Source: Bog-756 sp037141235 (lineage in GTDB: Bacteria; Actinomycetota; Acidimicrobiia; Acidimicrobiales; RAAP-2). Taken from it: a stretch of 17,240 bases of DNA. The notes beneath the pieces are model-generated. The model did not search any database. It was not told where the DNA came from and worked only from the letters and a program-made list of their open reading frames with translations. This document shows, in pieces, positions 1-6,729 of this stretch; the stretch's first letter is position 1, and every line of letters starts with the position of its first letter. The translations under genes were made by a program, and so were the position numbers. The DNA lies in contig JBAXCY010000045.1 of the NCBI GenBank assembly GCA_037141235.1, positions 1-17,240 on the forward strand, written 5' to 3'.

Positions 1-40
1 CTGGTGTCGGTACTGGTGTCGGTACTGGTGTCGGTACTGG
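1..40. repeat. 12-bp tandem repeat, 3.3 copies, inside the P450 gene
   Basis: The unit CTGGTGTCGGTA is repeated perfectly three times followed by CTGG, and may continue past the left edge. The length is a multiple of three, so on the minus strand it adds Ser-Thr-Asp-Thr units without breaking the frame. It falls in what should be a surface loop of the P450 middle region. Perfect copies suggest recent slippage expansion. Confidence 0.9.
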
Positions 41-686
41 GCAGCATCCCTATGCCCTCGGTGATCTCCGCCACCACGATCTCGAGCGCAGCCCGTTCGG
101 CCACCTTCCCTGACGCTGCGACGGCGGCCATGGCATCAGGGTGGACGAATGCATCGGATCCGTCCAAGACTTCGAAGGCGGCGGCGAGTCGTGCGAACCG
201 TGGACCGGTGGCGGCCCCGGGCCCACCCCACGACGCCAGACCCACCCGTTGGCCTATTCGACGCCCGAGAGCGAAGAGGTCGACGTTGCCCTCGGGTCCG
301 AGCTCCGCGATGGTGGCATCGAGGGCCCCGTCCAGATCGACCAGATACCTGAGGGTGCGGTCGCGGCTGAAGAGCTCGTGGGGCAGGGTCCGGCGGCCGA
401 CGAACATCTCATCGGGCAACTTGCGCCGGAGCATCAGGTAGTCAGCGACTCCCTTGGACGCGTCGCTCTCGGGCAGGCCGTAGAAGCTGGTGACACCCTG
501 GGGCGAACAGAGGAAGAGGTAGGTGTCATCACCCGAGCGCACGGTGAAGGTATCGCCATACTGCATCCTGGCCGCAGCCAACACAGCGACGGCATCATCG
601 ACGGCCACGTCCCAGGGCAGGCCCACCCCTTCGGCGTGTGGTGGTGCGGGCTCGATCACGAGATGGCTCAGCCTGCCCGACCACAT
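1..686 (-). CDS. Cytochrome P450, N-terminal part (runs off left edge)
   Basis: This is an open minus-strand frame that starts at ATG 686 and is still open at base 1 (228 codons visible). An in-frame TGA at 693-695 makes ATG 686 the first possible ATG. The translation has the layout of a P450 N-terminal half: a YGDTFTVRSGDD segment near residue 43 (beta-1 region), then SPQGVTSFYGLPE, then MLRRKLPDEMF and GRRTLPHELF (B-C helix region), and DGSDAFVHPDA further on. The heme-binding cysteine, I-helix and ExxR lie beyond the edge and cannot be checked. P450s are heme monooxygenases that need ferredoxin partners; none is visible here. It lies 24 bp after the acyl-CoA dehydrogenase stop, so it is probably the last visible gene of the same operon, perhaps hydroxylating the acyl or steroid substrate. 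The final visible codons are a tandem repeat encoding Ser-Thr-Asp-Thr units. The family call rests on recognition of sequence style, not on the heme motif. Confidence 0.68.
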   Translation of the reverse strand, partial: MWSGRLSHLVIEPAPPHAEGVGLPWDVAVDDAVAVLAAARMQYGDTFTVRSGDDTYLFLCSPQGVTSFYGLPESDASKGVADYLMLRRKLPDEMFVGRRTLPHELFSRDRTLRYLVDLDGALDATIAELGPEGNVDLFALGRRIGQRVGLASWGGPGAATGPRFARLAAAFEVLDGSDAFVHPDAMAAVAASGKVAERAALEIVVAEITEGIGMLPSTDTSTDTSTDT

Positions 687-710
687 ACCCCATCAGCCGT
701 CACCGACTGA

Positions 711-2057
711 TCAGGTGTTCTTGGCCAGATCCGAGAAGGGTGTATCTCGGTCGGGGCCGGGCTCACGGGGCAGGCCCAAGACCCGCTCACCGATAATGTT
801 CCGCTGGATCTGATCGGTGCCGCCGTAGATGGCCGGTGCCTGGGCGTAGAGCGCAGTCATGGTGACCGACGCCAGCATCGGGTTGCCGGTGACCTCGTTC
901 AGCACGGCCTGGTCGGCTGGCTGATACGCGTGGAGCATGCCCTGGGCGCCCACGATCTGCATGCCAACATCACGCGTCATCCGCATGATGTTGCTCATCG
1001 ACAGCTTGGAGATGTTGGCCATGCCTGGCACGTCACCTCCCGCGGCCCGGACGGCCTTGAGTCGCTCGCCGTTGAACCGGCCCAGCTCGTTGACGGTATA
1101 GAGGCGCACGAGGTCCTGGCGGATCAGCGGATCCTGGTCCACCCCGGCCCGTCGGGCCTGGTCGATCAGCAGGTCGTGCATCCCCGCCCGGCGTGCCGGT
1201 CCACTGTCGACTGCACCTGCTGCTGCCTTGCGGGCCGGCTTCGGGGCCTGGACGAAGTCGCCCACCCGCTTGGCGAGGTTGCCGGCCACTGTGCCCGGAG
1301 TCAACAAGAGGCCGCGCGAGGCACCGCCCCCCGAGCCAAGGCTCGCCCGCTCGTGGCCGAGTGTGGTGTTGGCCACGGCCCAGCCGTTGTTCCGGTCACC
1401 GATGATGGCCGAGGAGGCCACACGGGCATCGGTCAGGAACGTCTCGTTGAACATGGCGTGACCGGTCATTTCGCGGAGCGGCCGAACCTCGACACCGGGT
1501 TGGTGCATGTCGATGGCGAAGTAGGTGATCCCCTTGTGCTTGGGTAGGTCTGGCGCCGTTCGAGCGATCAACATGCCCAGATCGGCGTCCTTGGCCAGCG
1601 AGGTCCACACCTTCTGGCCGTTGACAATCCATTCGTCACCGTCCTCTTCGGCCCGAGTCGACAGGCCGGCCAGGTCAGAACCGGCTCCCGGCTCACTGAA
1701 CAGCTGACACCAGGCCCGCTGTCCGGTGACGATGTCGCGCACCAGTGTCTCGATCTGCTCCTGTGTCCCTTGGTCGGCGATGGTCGGGGCGGCCAGCATG
1801 ACTCCTAGTCCGTCCGGGGCGCCGAGTGCACCGAACTCGTGGATCGTCCGGCCGACCTGCACGCCCACACTGCGGGCCACGCCGCGTCCGTAGGCACTGG
1901 TCGGAAGGGTCGGTGCGGCCCATCCCGAGGTGCCGAGCAACTCCCACCACTCGGCCACGGATAGGTCCGGGTCCCAGTTGCTTCCCAACCAAGTGCGGAG
2001 ATCAGCCAAGATCTCCTCGCCATCGGTCGAGGCGTCGAGTCGATCGGTAACGCTCAT
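711..2057 (-). CDS. Acyl-CoA dehydrogenase (FadE type)
   Basis: This 448-aa FAD flavoenzyme should insert an alpha-beta double bond into an acyl-CoA and pass electrons to ETF. Visible landmarks are the FAD/substrate segment WCQLFSEPGAGSDLAG (116-131), NGQKVWTS (146-153), and the C-terminal YGGTDQIQRNIIGERVLGLP (411-430). The usual MCAD catalytic glutamate in the YEGT position is Gly412 here. Glu236 in LGHERASLG is the likely replacement base, matching the position used by isovaleryl-CoA dehydrogenase and some mycobacterial steroid FadE subunits (family knowledge). A basic, Ala-rich insertion lies at about 270-292. Its ATG overlaps the stop of the upstream acyl-CoA synthetase by 4 bp (ATGA), so the two are probably co-translated. 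The substrate cannot be read from sequence; a branched or steroid side-chain acyl-CoA is plausible given the P450 and ligase neighbours. It could act alone or as one subunit of a heteromer. Confidence 0.93.
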   Translation of the reverse strand: MSVTDRLDASTDGEEILADLRTWLGSNWDPDLSVAEWWELLGTSGWAAPTLPTSAYGRGVARSVGVQVGRTIHEFGALGAPDGLGVMLAAPTIADQGTQEQIETLVRDIVTGQRAWCQLFSEPGAGSDLAGLSTRAEEDGDEWIVNGQKVWTSLAKDADLGMLIARTAPDLPKHKGITYFAIDMHQPGVEVRPLREMTGHAMFNETFLTDARVASSAIIGDRNNGWAVANTTLGHERASLGSGGGASRGLLLTPGTVAGNLAKRVGDFVQAPKPARKAAAGAVDSGPARRAGMHDLLIDQARRAGVDQDPLIRQDLVRLYTVNELGRFNGERLKAVRAAGGDVPGMANISKLSMSNIMRMTRDVGMQIVGAQGMLHAYQPADQAVLNEVTGNPMLASVTMTALYAQAPAIYGGTDQIQRNIIGERVLGLPREPGPDRDTPFSDLAKNT

Positions 2058-3619
2058 ATGGTCCTCCCTGAACCTTCCCAGTATGGATCGCGTAGCAGGC
2101 GCTTGTAGAGTTTGCCCGTCGGATGCCGGGGCAGCCGTTCTTCGAAGTCGATGGTCTTGGGTGCCTTGTACCCGGCCAGCGACTCCCGGACGAAGGCGAT
2201 CAGCTCGGCAGCCAGATCGTCTGAGGCCGACAGGCCGTCCACCAGCTCCACGGCTGCCTTGACCTGCTCGCCCATCTCGTCGTCGGGAATCCCGAAGACG
2301 GCGGCGTCGGCCACGGCCGGATGGCCTACCAGTACCCCTTCGATCTCGGCCGGATAGATGTTCACCCCGCCGCTGATGATCATGTCGATCTTGCGGTCGC
2401 TCATGAACAGGTAGCCCTCGTCATCGAGGTACCCGATGTCACCGAGCGTGCCGACACCAGGTGCCCGGTGCGCCGCCTCGGTCTTCTCGGGCGCCTTGTG
2501 GTACTCGAAGTCGGCGCCCATGCGGCTGGCGAAGTAGATCTGCCCGGACTCCCCGACCCCACAGGGCACGCCGTCGTCGTCCACGATCAGCAGTTCGGTC
2601 ATGGCGGTGGCCTTGCCGAGGCTGCCTGGTCGGGCCAGCCACTCCTCGCCGGTAATGATCGTCAGGAACCCGCCTTCGGTGCCGCCGTAGTACTCCATCA
2701 CTACTGGGCCCCACCAGTCGAGCATCCGCTGCTTCACGTCGATGGGGCACGGCGCCGCTCCATGGATCACGATGGCCAGTGAGCTGCCGTCGAACCTCGC
2801 CCGGACATCGTCGGGGAGCTTGAGCAGGCGGATGAACTGGGTAGGCACCAGGTGCATGTTGGTGACCTGGTAGCGGTCGACCAGATCGAGTAGTTCGGCT
2901 GGGTCGAAGCGGTGCCGCATCACTATGGTCGAGGCGGCACCCAGCAGCGGCAGGACCGAAAGACCCCACTGTGCCGAGTGGTAGGCCGGCCCTTCCAACA
3001 ACGTGACCCCGTCGGTCGGTACTTGCAGCATGCCCATGGAGGCTTGGGCGACCAACTCGACTATGGCCAGATCGTTCCCGGTGGCGGTAAGGGCCGACCG
3101 CACCCCTTTCGGAAACCCGGTGGTGCCCGACGTATAGAACATCGGGCCGCCGCTGGTCTGGTCCTCGGGCTCACTCGGGTCCGAACGGGCCAGCACATCC
3201 TCGTACCCCTCGAAACCAACGGGCACGTGGTCGCCGATGACGATCCGGACAGGACAGCCCGCGGCCTGGGCATCAGCGCAGGCTTCGACAGCCACGTCGG
3301 CGTAACGATCCTCGACGATGAAGGCAACGGCATCAGAGTCTTCGATCACATAGGCCAGTTCTGCTGCCACCCAGTGCCAGTTAACAGGGACGATGATCAT
3401 TCCGGCATGCATGGCCGCCACCGTCACCTCGAAGTACTCTCGGCGGTTCCCGCACATGAGAGCCAAGGTGTCGCCGCTGTTCAGGCCGGCGGCGCGCAGT
3501 CCATGGATCACCCGGTTGATCCGCTCGTCGAACGAGCACCAGTTCAGTTCACCGAACTCGTCGACCAGGGCCGGCACATCACCCTTGCGCTGCGCGATTG
3601 CTGCAGTCAGGCGAGCCAT
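2054..3619 (-). CDS. Acyl-CoA synthetase (AMP-forming, FadD type)
   Basis: This 521-aa ANL-superfamily ligase activates a carboxylic acid to an acyl-adenylate and then to the CoA thioester. The P-loop motif MFYTSGTTGFPKG lies at 160-172, YYGGTEGG at 310-317, the hinge region GYLDDEGYLFMSDRKID at 396-412, the GGVNIYPAEIE motif at 417-427, and the C-terminal catalytic lysine in LPRHPTGKLYKRLL (Lys503). All landmarks are present and the length is normal, so it should be active. The start is supported by AAGGAG at 3626-3631, six bases before the ATG. The C-terminal DPYWEGSGRTI ending recalls mycobacterial FadD17/FadD19-like steroid side-chain ligases, but this is only a resemblance. It overlaps the following dehydrogenase by 4 bp and follows the DsbA-like gene by 85 bp, placing acid activation directly upstream of the first beta-oxidation step. 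Confidence 0.94.
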   Translation of the reverse strand: MARLTAAIAQRKGDVPALVDEFGELNWCSFDERINRVIHGLRAAGLNSGDTLALMCGNRREYFEVTVAAMHAGMIIVPVNWHWVAAELAYVIEDSDAVAFIVEDRYADVAVEACADAQAAGCPVRIVIGDHVPVGFEGYEDVLARSDPSEPEDQTSGGPMFYTSGTTGFPKGVRSALTATGNDLAIVELVAQASMGMLQVPTDGVTLLEGPAYHSAQWGLSVLPLLGAASTIVMRHRFDPAELLDLVDRYQVTNMHLVPTQFIRLLKLPDDVRARFDGSSLAIVIHGAAPCPIDVKQRMLDWWGPVVMEYYGGTEGGFLTIITGEEWLARPGSLGKATAMTELLIVDDDGVPCGVGESGQIYFASRMGADFEYHKAPEKTEAAHRAPGVGTLGDIGYLDDEGYLFMSDRKIDMIISGGVNIYPAEIEGVLVGHPAVADAAVFGIPDDEMGEQVKAAVELVDGLSASDDLAAELIAFVRESLAGYKAPKTIDFEERLPRHPTGKLYKRLLRDPYWEGSGRTI

Positions 3620-3669
3620 GTCGATCTCCTTGTCGGGGTTGATGATGGGACCATTCGGCTCACACGGGG

Positions 3670-3703
3670 AGCGCCACGGGCCTCATCAGCACCCATGGGC
3701 GCT
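3670..3703 (-). terminator. Hairpin directly after the DsbA-like stop, possible attenuator
   Basis: AGCGCC (3670-3675) pairs with GGCGCT (3698-3703), and an inner GGG (3678-3680) pairs with CCC (3692-3694) around an 11-nt loop. On the minus strand it begins one base after the stop codon of the DsbA-like gene and ends before the ligase RBS. No T-run follows, so a full rho-independent stop is unlikely. It could act as a partial terminator or as an mRNA stability or processing element that sets different expression for the two halves of the operon. Confidence 0.45.
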
Positions 3704-3704
3704 G

Positions 3705-4469
3705 TCACTGGTCCTTTTTGGCCGAGGCTCCGAAGTCAATGACTTCACCTCGGTTGATACTGACCCAGTCCCGAGCCTCGAGATAAGGGCGAAACGTCTC
3801 GAGGATCAAGCCTTCGTCGGTCGCTGTCTTCGGTCGCTGTAACTCGTAGAGATGAGGGAACTCTGTCCACGCAACTACGGCGTCCCACAGGCGCACGGCG
3901 GCCTCGCCCGTTGGTGGGTCGAGGAGGACCGGTCCGAACAGACACTGCCCGTCGGCAAAGAACAGGGTGGGCACGCCATAGCCGCCGGCATCGATCACCC
4001 GTCGGTGGTCGGCATGTACCTCGTCGTGCGTGGTCTGGTCAGCGATAGCCTCGTCCACCAGCGACGGGTCGAGTCCTAACTGGTCCAGGAGTGCTCGAGC
4101 CACCACCGGATCGTGGGGCTTGTGGCCGTCGATGTGCAGCGCCCGTCCAGTAATGGCGTACCAGCGGTCCAGATCGTCCATGTCGTGGCGGCGCAGCAGT
4201 GCTCCTATCCGCATCATCGACCACCCATACGACCACTCCCGCTCCCACGGATGCTTCTTTCCTTCCACGCGGTTGACCTCTTCGAGGCTGAAGAACCGCC
4301 AGTTGATCTCGAGGCCGGTGCGGGCACGGACCTCGCGGATCCACAGAGAGGTCTGATAGGCGTAGGGGCACATCACGTCGAAGTGGAAGTCGACCGCGGT
4401 GGCAGTCGGGGTGGCAGTTGCAGTGGGGGTGGCAGTGGGGGTGGCTCGGGACATCGGCTCCTCGGTCAT
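3705..4469 (-). CDS. DsbA / GST-kappa-like thioredoxin-fold protein with CPYA active site
   Basis: The product (254 aa from ATG 4469) belongs to the DsbA/HCCA-isomerase/FrnE group. The core starts at about residue 26 with VDFHFDVMCPYAYQTSLW, placing the nucleophile position in CPYA (Cys34). The second cysteine of a CxxC motif is absent, so it cannot form the usual redox disulfide by itself. The cis-proline loop GYGVPTLFF (about 163-171) is present. This favours a glutathione- or mycothiol-transferase or isomerase-like role, or a monothiol reductant, over a disulfide oxidase. No signal peptide is seen, so it is probably cytoplasmic. Possible starts are GTG 4472 (GTGA overlap), ATG 4469 (TGATG overlap, chosen) and ATG 4454, which has GAGGAG just three bases upstream. 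The N-terminus is an Ala/Thr/Pro hexanucleotide-repeat tail not needed by the fold. It is coupled to the upstream MDMPI-fold gene. Confidence 0.8.
   Translation of the reverse strand: MTEEPMSRATPTATPTATATPTATAVDFHFDVMCPYAYQTSLWIREVRARTGLEINWRFFSLEEVNRVEGKKHPWEREWSYGWSMMRIGALLRRHDMDDLDRWYAITGRALHIDGHKPHDPVVARALLDQLGLDPSLVDEAIADQTTHDEVHADHRRVIDAGGYGVPTLFFADGQCLFGPVLLDPPTGEAAVRLWDAVVAWTEFPHLYELQRPKTATDEGLILETFRPYLEARDWVSINRGEVIDFGASAKKDQ
4399..4446. repeat. Hexanucleotide repeat tract (8 units) in the DsbA-like gene N-terminus
   Basis: Eight consecutive 6-bp units of the forms GTGGCA, GTGGGG, GTTGCA, GTCGGG and GTGGCT run through this tract. On the minus strand each unit encodes Ala-Thr or Pro-Thr, giving a flexible tail ahead of the thioredoxin-like core. 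Units are degenerate copies of one another, as expected from slippage with later drift. Confidence 0.85.
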
Positions 4470-5248
4470 CACATAGTGAAGGCGAGATGGCGGGCGGCGT
4501 GCGCGGCCAGTGCCTCATCACCCGACCAGGTCACCCGACCATCGGCGATCGGTCCCTCGGGTTCGATCCGTCCGCACGCCAGCTGCATGAAGGTCAGCGA
4601 ATCCATCGACAGCGTGATGGTCGGGTCGTCCAAGCTGTCGACGGCCGCAGCCCGACCGTCTACCCGGGCACACAGCGTGCGGGTCACGGGCCCGGTGAGG
4701 TCGATCTGGATACTGGCCCCATCGGCGAGGCCGATTTTCTTCCCCACGATGAAGCCGATCGATGACTGGACCTCGTCGAGGGACATCTCGGCAGCCGGAC
4801 CACCGTCGTCCCCGGTAAGGCCGAGCGGCACCCGGATGTCGCGCTCGTGCACCCACACGTCGAACACCCGGATCCTCATGAACCCGGCGTAGGTGCCGGG
4901 GCCGACCGGGGTGATCGAGGGCTCTTCGAACTCCGCCTCGGTCATGGTGGCCAGATCCTCGATGCGAAGCGCAGTGATGTCCTGGTAGCGGGCCAGCAGT
5001 GCGGCGTCATCGAGTTGCGCCAACTCTTCGGCGATGGCCGGCATGGCGCTGAACGGGCTGTCGCTACCCGGCCGCCACCCCACGAGCGCGCTCTCGACGG
5101 TCGTCACATGATGGACGACTCCGCGCACCGTCCATGCCGGGCACAGCGACTGCACCTGCCACCCGTCCGCAGGGATGCGACCAACCACCTCGCCGAACGA
5201 GGCGAAAACAGTCCGGAGATTCTGCACGGTCTCACTTCGAGTGGCCAT
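4469..5248 (-). CDS. MDMPI/DinB-fold protein (maleylpyruvate isomerase family, TIGR03083-like)
   Basis: This 259-aa protein has the two-part layout of the actinobacterial mycothiol-dependent maleylpyruvate isomerase family. An N-terminal DinB-like four-helix bundle carries WTVRGVVHHV (His47 a metal-ligand candidate) and RVFDVWVHERDIR (Asp130 and His134 as the other candidates). A C-terminal SCP2-like domain follows (about 175-259, including LTGPVTRTLCARVDG and ITLSMDSLTFMQL). Family members bind a divalent metal and use, or are thought to use, mycothiol, but most have no proven reaction, so the substrate stays open. It is the first gene of the minus-strand operon. AGGAAAGG lies about 8 bases before the ATG, and a strong promoter lies about 80 bp upstream. 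Its stop overlaps the next start (TGATG). Pairing with a monothiol DsbA-like protein hints at a shared thiol-dependent step, which is inference. Confidence 0.85.
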   Translation of the reverse strand: MATRSETVQNLRTVFASFGEVVGRIPADGWQVQSLCPAWTVRGVVHHVTTVESALVGWRPGSDSPFSAMPAIAEELAQLDDAALLARYQDITALRIEDLATMTEAEFEEPSITPVGPGTYAGFMRIRVFDVWVHERDIRVPLGLTGDDGGPAAEMSLDEVQSSIGFIVGKKIGLADGASIQIDLTGPVTRTLCARVDGRAAAVDSLDDPTITLSMDSLTFMQLACGRIEPEGPIADGRVTWSGDEALAAHAARHLAFTM

Positions 5249-5304
5249 CTGATGTGCCTTTCCTAGCGGTGCGATACGGCGGCAAACGGACGCAAATTCA
5301 ACTG

Positions 5305-5317
5305 CCGTTCGAGACGG
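5305..5317. promoter_or_regulatory. Operator-like dyad CCGT-N5-ACGG
   Basis: CCGT (5305-5308) and ACGG (5314-5317) form a short inverted repeat with a 5-bp centre. It lies about +3 to +15 relative to the start site predicted from the minus-strand promoter at 5327-5355, a typical place for a repressor to block transcription. The arms are short, so chance is possible. It does not match the KstR or KstR2 consensus as I know them. Confidence 0.35.
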
Positions 5318-5326
5318 ACTCCTGGT

Positions 5327-5355
5327 AGCCTAAGTAGTGGCATATTTACTGTCAA
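5327..5355 (-). promoter_or_regulatory. Sigma-A-type promoter for the minus-strand operon
   Basis: On the minus strand TTGACA (5355-5350) is followed by a 17-bp spacer and TAGGCT (5332-5327). The -35 is a perfect consensus match and the -10 fits the actinobacterial TANNNT form. Transcription should begin near 5320, giving a leader of about 70 nt before ATG 5248. Confidence 0.72.
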
Positions 5356-5370
5356 TACCTCCACTGTCTA

Positions 5371-5400
5371 GCCGCGGATCCATGCGGATCCATGCGGATC
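5371..5400. repeat. Tandem 10-bp repeats (CATGCGGATC) in the divergent region
   Basis: CATGCGGATC occurs twice back to back (5381-5400) and is preceded by a third, partly matching unit GCCGCGGATC (5371-5380). The 10-bp spacing puts each copy on the same face of the helix, as in protein-binding iterons. The repeats lie 41-70 bp upstream of the plus-strand dehydrogenase start. I see no strong plus-strand promoter, though TACTGT at 5347-5352 could be a -10 overlapping the opposite -35. Confidence 0.6.
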
Positions 5401-5440
5401 TCGAACAGGTACGGAGACCGATCATGGGGAGGCCGCACAC

Positions 5441-6727
5441 ATGGCATGGGATTTCTCGACGGAGCCAGAGTTCCAAGAGCAGCTCGACTGGGTGGCGCAG
5501 TTCTGCCGCGACGAGGTAGAGCCCCTCGAGATGGTCTTCCCCTACGCGGTGCGGATGCGCCGCCGCGACCCGAAGATGGCCGCCTTGGTCGATCCACTGC
5601 AGGATGAGATCAAAGCGCGCGGCCTGTGGGCCCTCTTCTTGGACGAAGACCTGGGTGGACCCGGGTTCGGCCAGCTCAAGTTGGCCCTCCTCAACGAAGT
5701 CCTGGGGCGGTACTCCAGTGCTCCGTCCCTCTTCGGCTGCCAAGCCCCCGATACCGGGAACATGGAGATCCTGGCGGCTTATGGGACCGAGGAGCAGAAG
5801 GAACGCTGGCTGGTCCCCATGATGAACCAGGAGATCTGGTCGGCCTACTCGATGACCGAGCCGGCCGGCGGATCCGACCCGAACCTGTTCACCACTACCG
5901 CTGTCCGAGACGGCGAGGAGTGGGTCATCAACGGAGAGAAGTGGTTCACCAGCGCCGGTCGCCATGCCGACATCATCTTCGTGATGTGCACCAACGGCAT
6001 CTTCATCGTGCCCCGTGACACGCCGGGGGTCGAGATCATGGACCAGCCCCGGACGCACGACCACATCATCTACAACGAGGTGCGAATCCCCCTCGATCAC
6101 CTGCTTGGTCCCGAAGATGGCGGCAAGGTCCTGGCCCAGCGCCGGCTCGGTGGGGGCCGCATCCACCACGCCATGCGGGCCATTGCCCAGTGCCGCCGGG
6201 CCTTTGACATGATGTGCGAGCGAGCCCTCAGCCGCCAATCCCACGGCAAGCTCATCGCTGATCACCAGATGGTCCAAGAAGCGGTGGCCGACTCCTATGC
6301 CGAAATCAACATGCTGCGGTTGCTGGTGCTGTGGACGGCATGGACCATCGACAACTCCTCTACGGCCGAGGCCCGGACCCAGATCGCTGCCTGCAAGTAC
6401 ACCGCGGCCAAGGTCTTGAAGGACGTCTCCTACCGGGCCATCCACATCTTCGGATCGCTAGGGGTCACCGACCTCACCCCGCTCCAAGCCATGTGGGCCA
6501 GTGCACCGACCATGAGCGTCATGGACGGTGTCGACGAGGTGCACAAGGTGACAGTGGCTCGCAATGTGCTCAAGGGATACGAACCCCATGAGGGCTACTG
6601 GCCCACTGACTACCTACCGGCCATGCGGGCACGGGCCCGGGAGAAGTTCGCCGACCAGTTCGCCGCCGACCCCGACCTCGTGCAGTATGCCGACTATATG
6701 GAGAAGCGCATGGGTAGGGGTCACTGA
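5441..6727 (+). CDS. Acyl-CoA dehydrogenase, ACAD10/11-like
   Basis: This 428-aa flavoenzyme has AYSMTEPAGGSDP (135-147) for FAD and substrate contact, NGEKWFTSAG (164-173), LGGGRIHHAMRAIAQCRRAF (236-255), and MDGVDEVHKVTVARNVLKGY (361-380). The C-terminal motif DGVDEVH replaces the YEGT of classical members. This resembles the ACAD10/11 branch, some of which act on 4-hydroxy or 4-phospho acyl-CoAs instead of doing simple alpha-beta oxidation (family knowledge). Candidate acidic residues are Asp365 and Glu366. The start is well supported by GGGGAGG at 5426-5432, eight bases before the ATG. The gene is divergent from the MDMPI operon and only 2 bp upstream of a short-chain dehydrogenase, so the two should share an mRNA. 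The exact substrate cannot be inferred. The general ACAD call is firm; the ACAD10/11 subgroup is a judgement from motifs. Confidence 0.92.
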   Translation: MAWDFSTEPEFQEQLDWVAQFCRDEVEPLEMVFPYAVRMRRRDPKMAALVDPLQDEIKARGLWALFLDEDLGGPGFGQLKLALLNEVLGRYSSAPSLFGCQAPDTGNMEILAAYGTEEQKERWLVPMMNQEIWSAYSMTEPAGGSDPNLFTTTAVRDGEEWVINGEKWFTSAGRHADIIFVMCTNGIFIVPRDTPGVEIMDQPRTHDHIIYNEVRIPLDHLLGPEDGGKVLAQRRLGGGRIHHAMRAIAQCRRAFDMMCERALSRQSHGKLIADHQMVQEAVADSYAEINMLRLLVLWTAWTIDNSSTAEARTQIAACKYTAAKVLKDVSYRAIHIFGSLGVTDLTPLQAMWASAPTMSVMDGVDEVHKVTVARNVLKGYEPHEGYWPTDYLPAMRARAREKFADQFAADPDLVQYADYMEKRMGRGH

Positions 6728-6729
6728 GC

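Noticed and set aside
1..710. Plus-strand ORFs at 4-441 and 141-710
   Set aside because: They are shadows of the P450-like minus-strand frame, which has recognisable family segments.
5249..5440. KstR or KstR2 steroid-regulator operator
   Set aside because: I looked for the known inverted-repeat forms in the divergent region and found no convincing match.
5330..6445. 371-codon ORF on the minus strand
   Set aside because: It is antisense to the ACAD10/11-like gene, which has clear family motifs; the shadow product has none.
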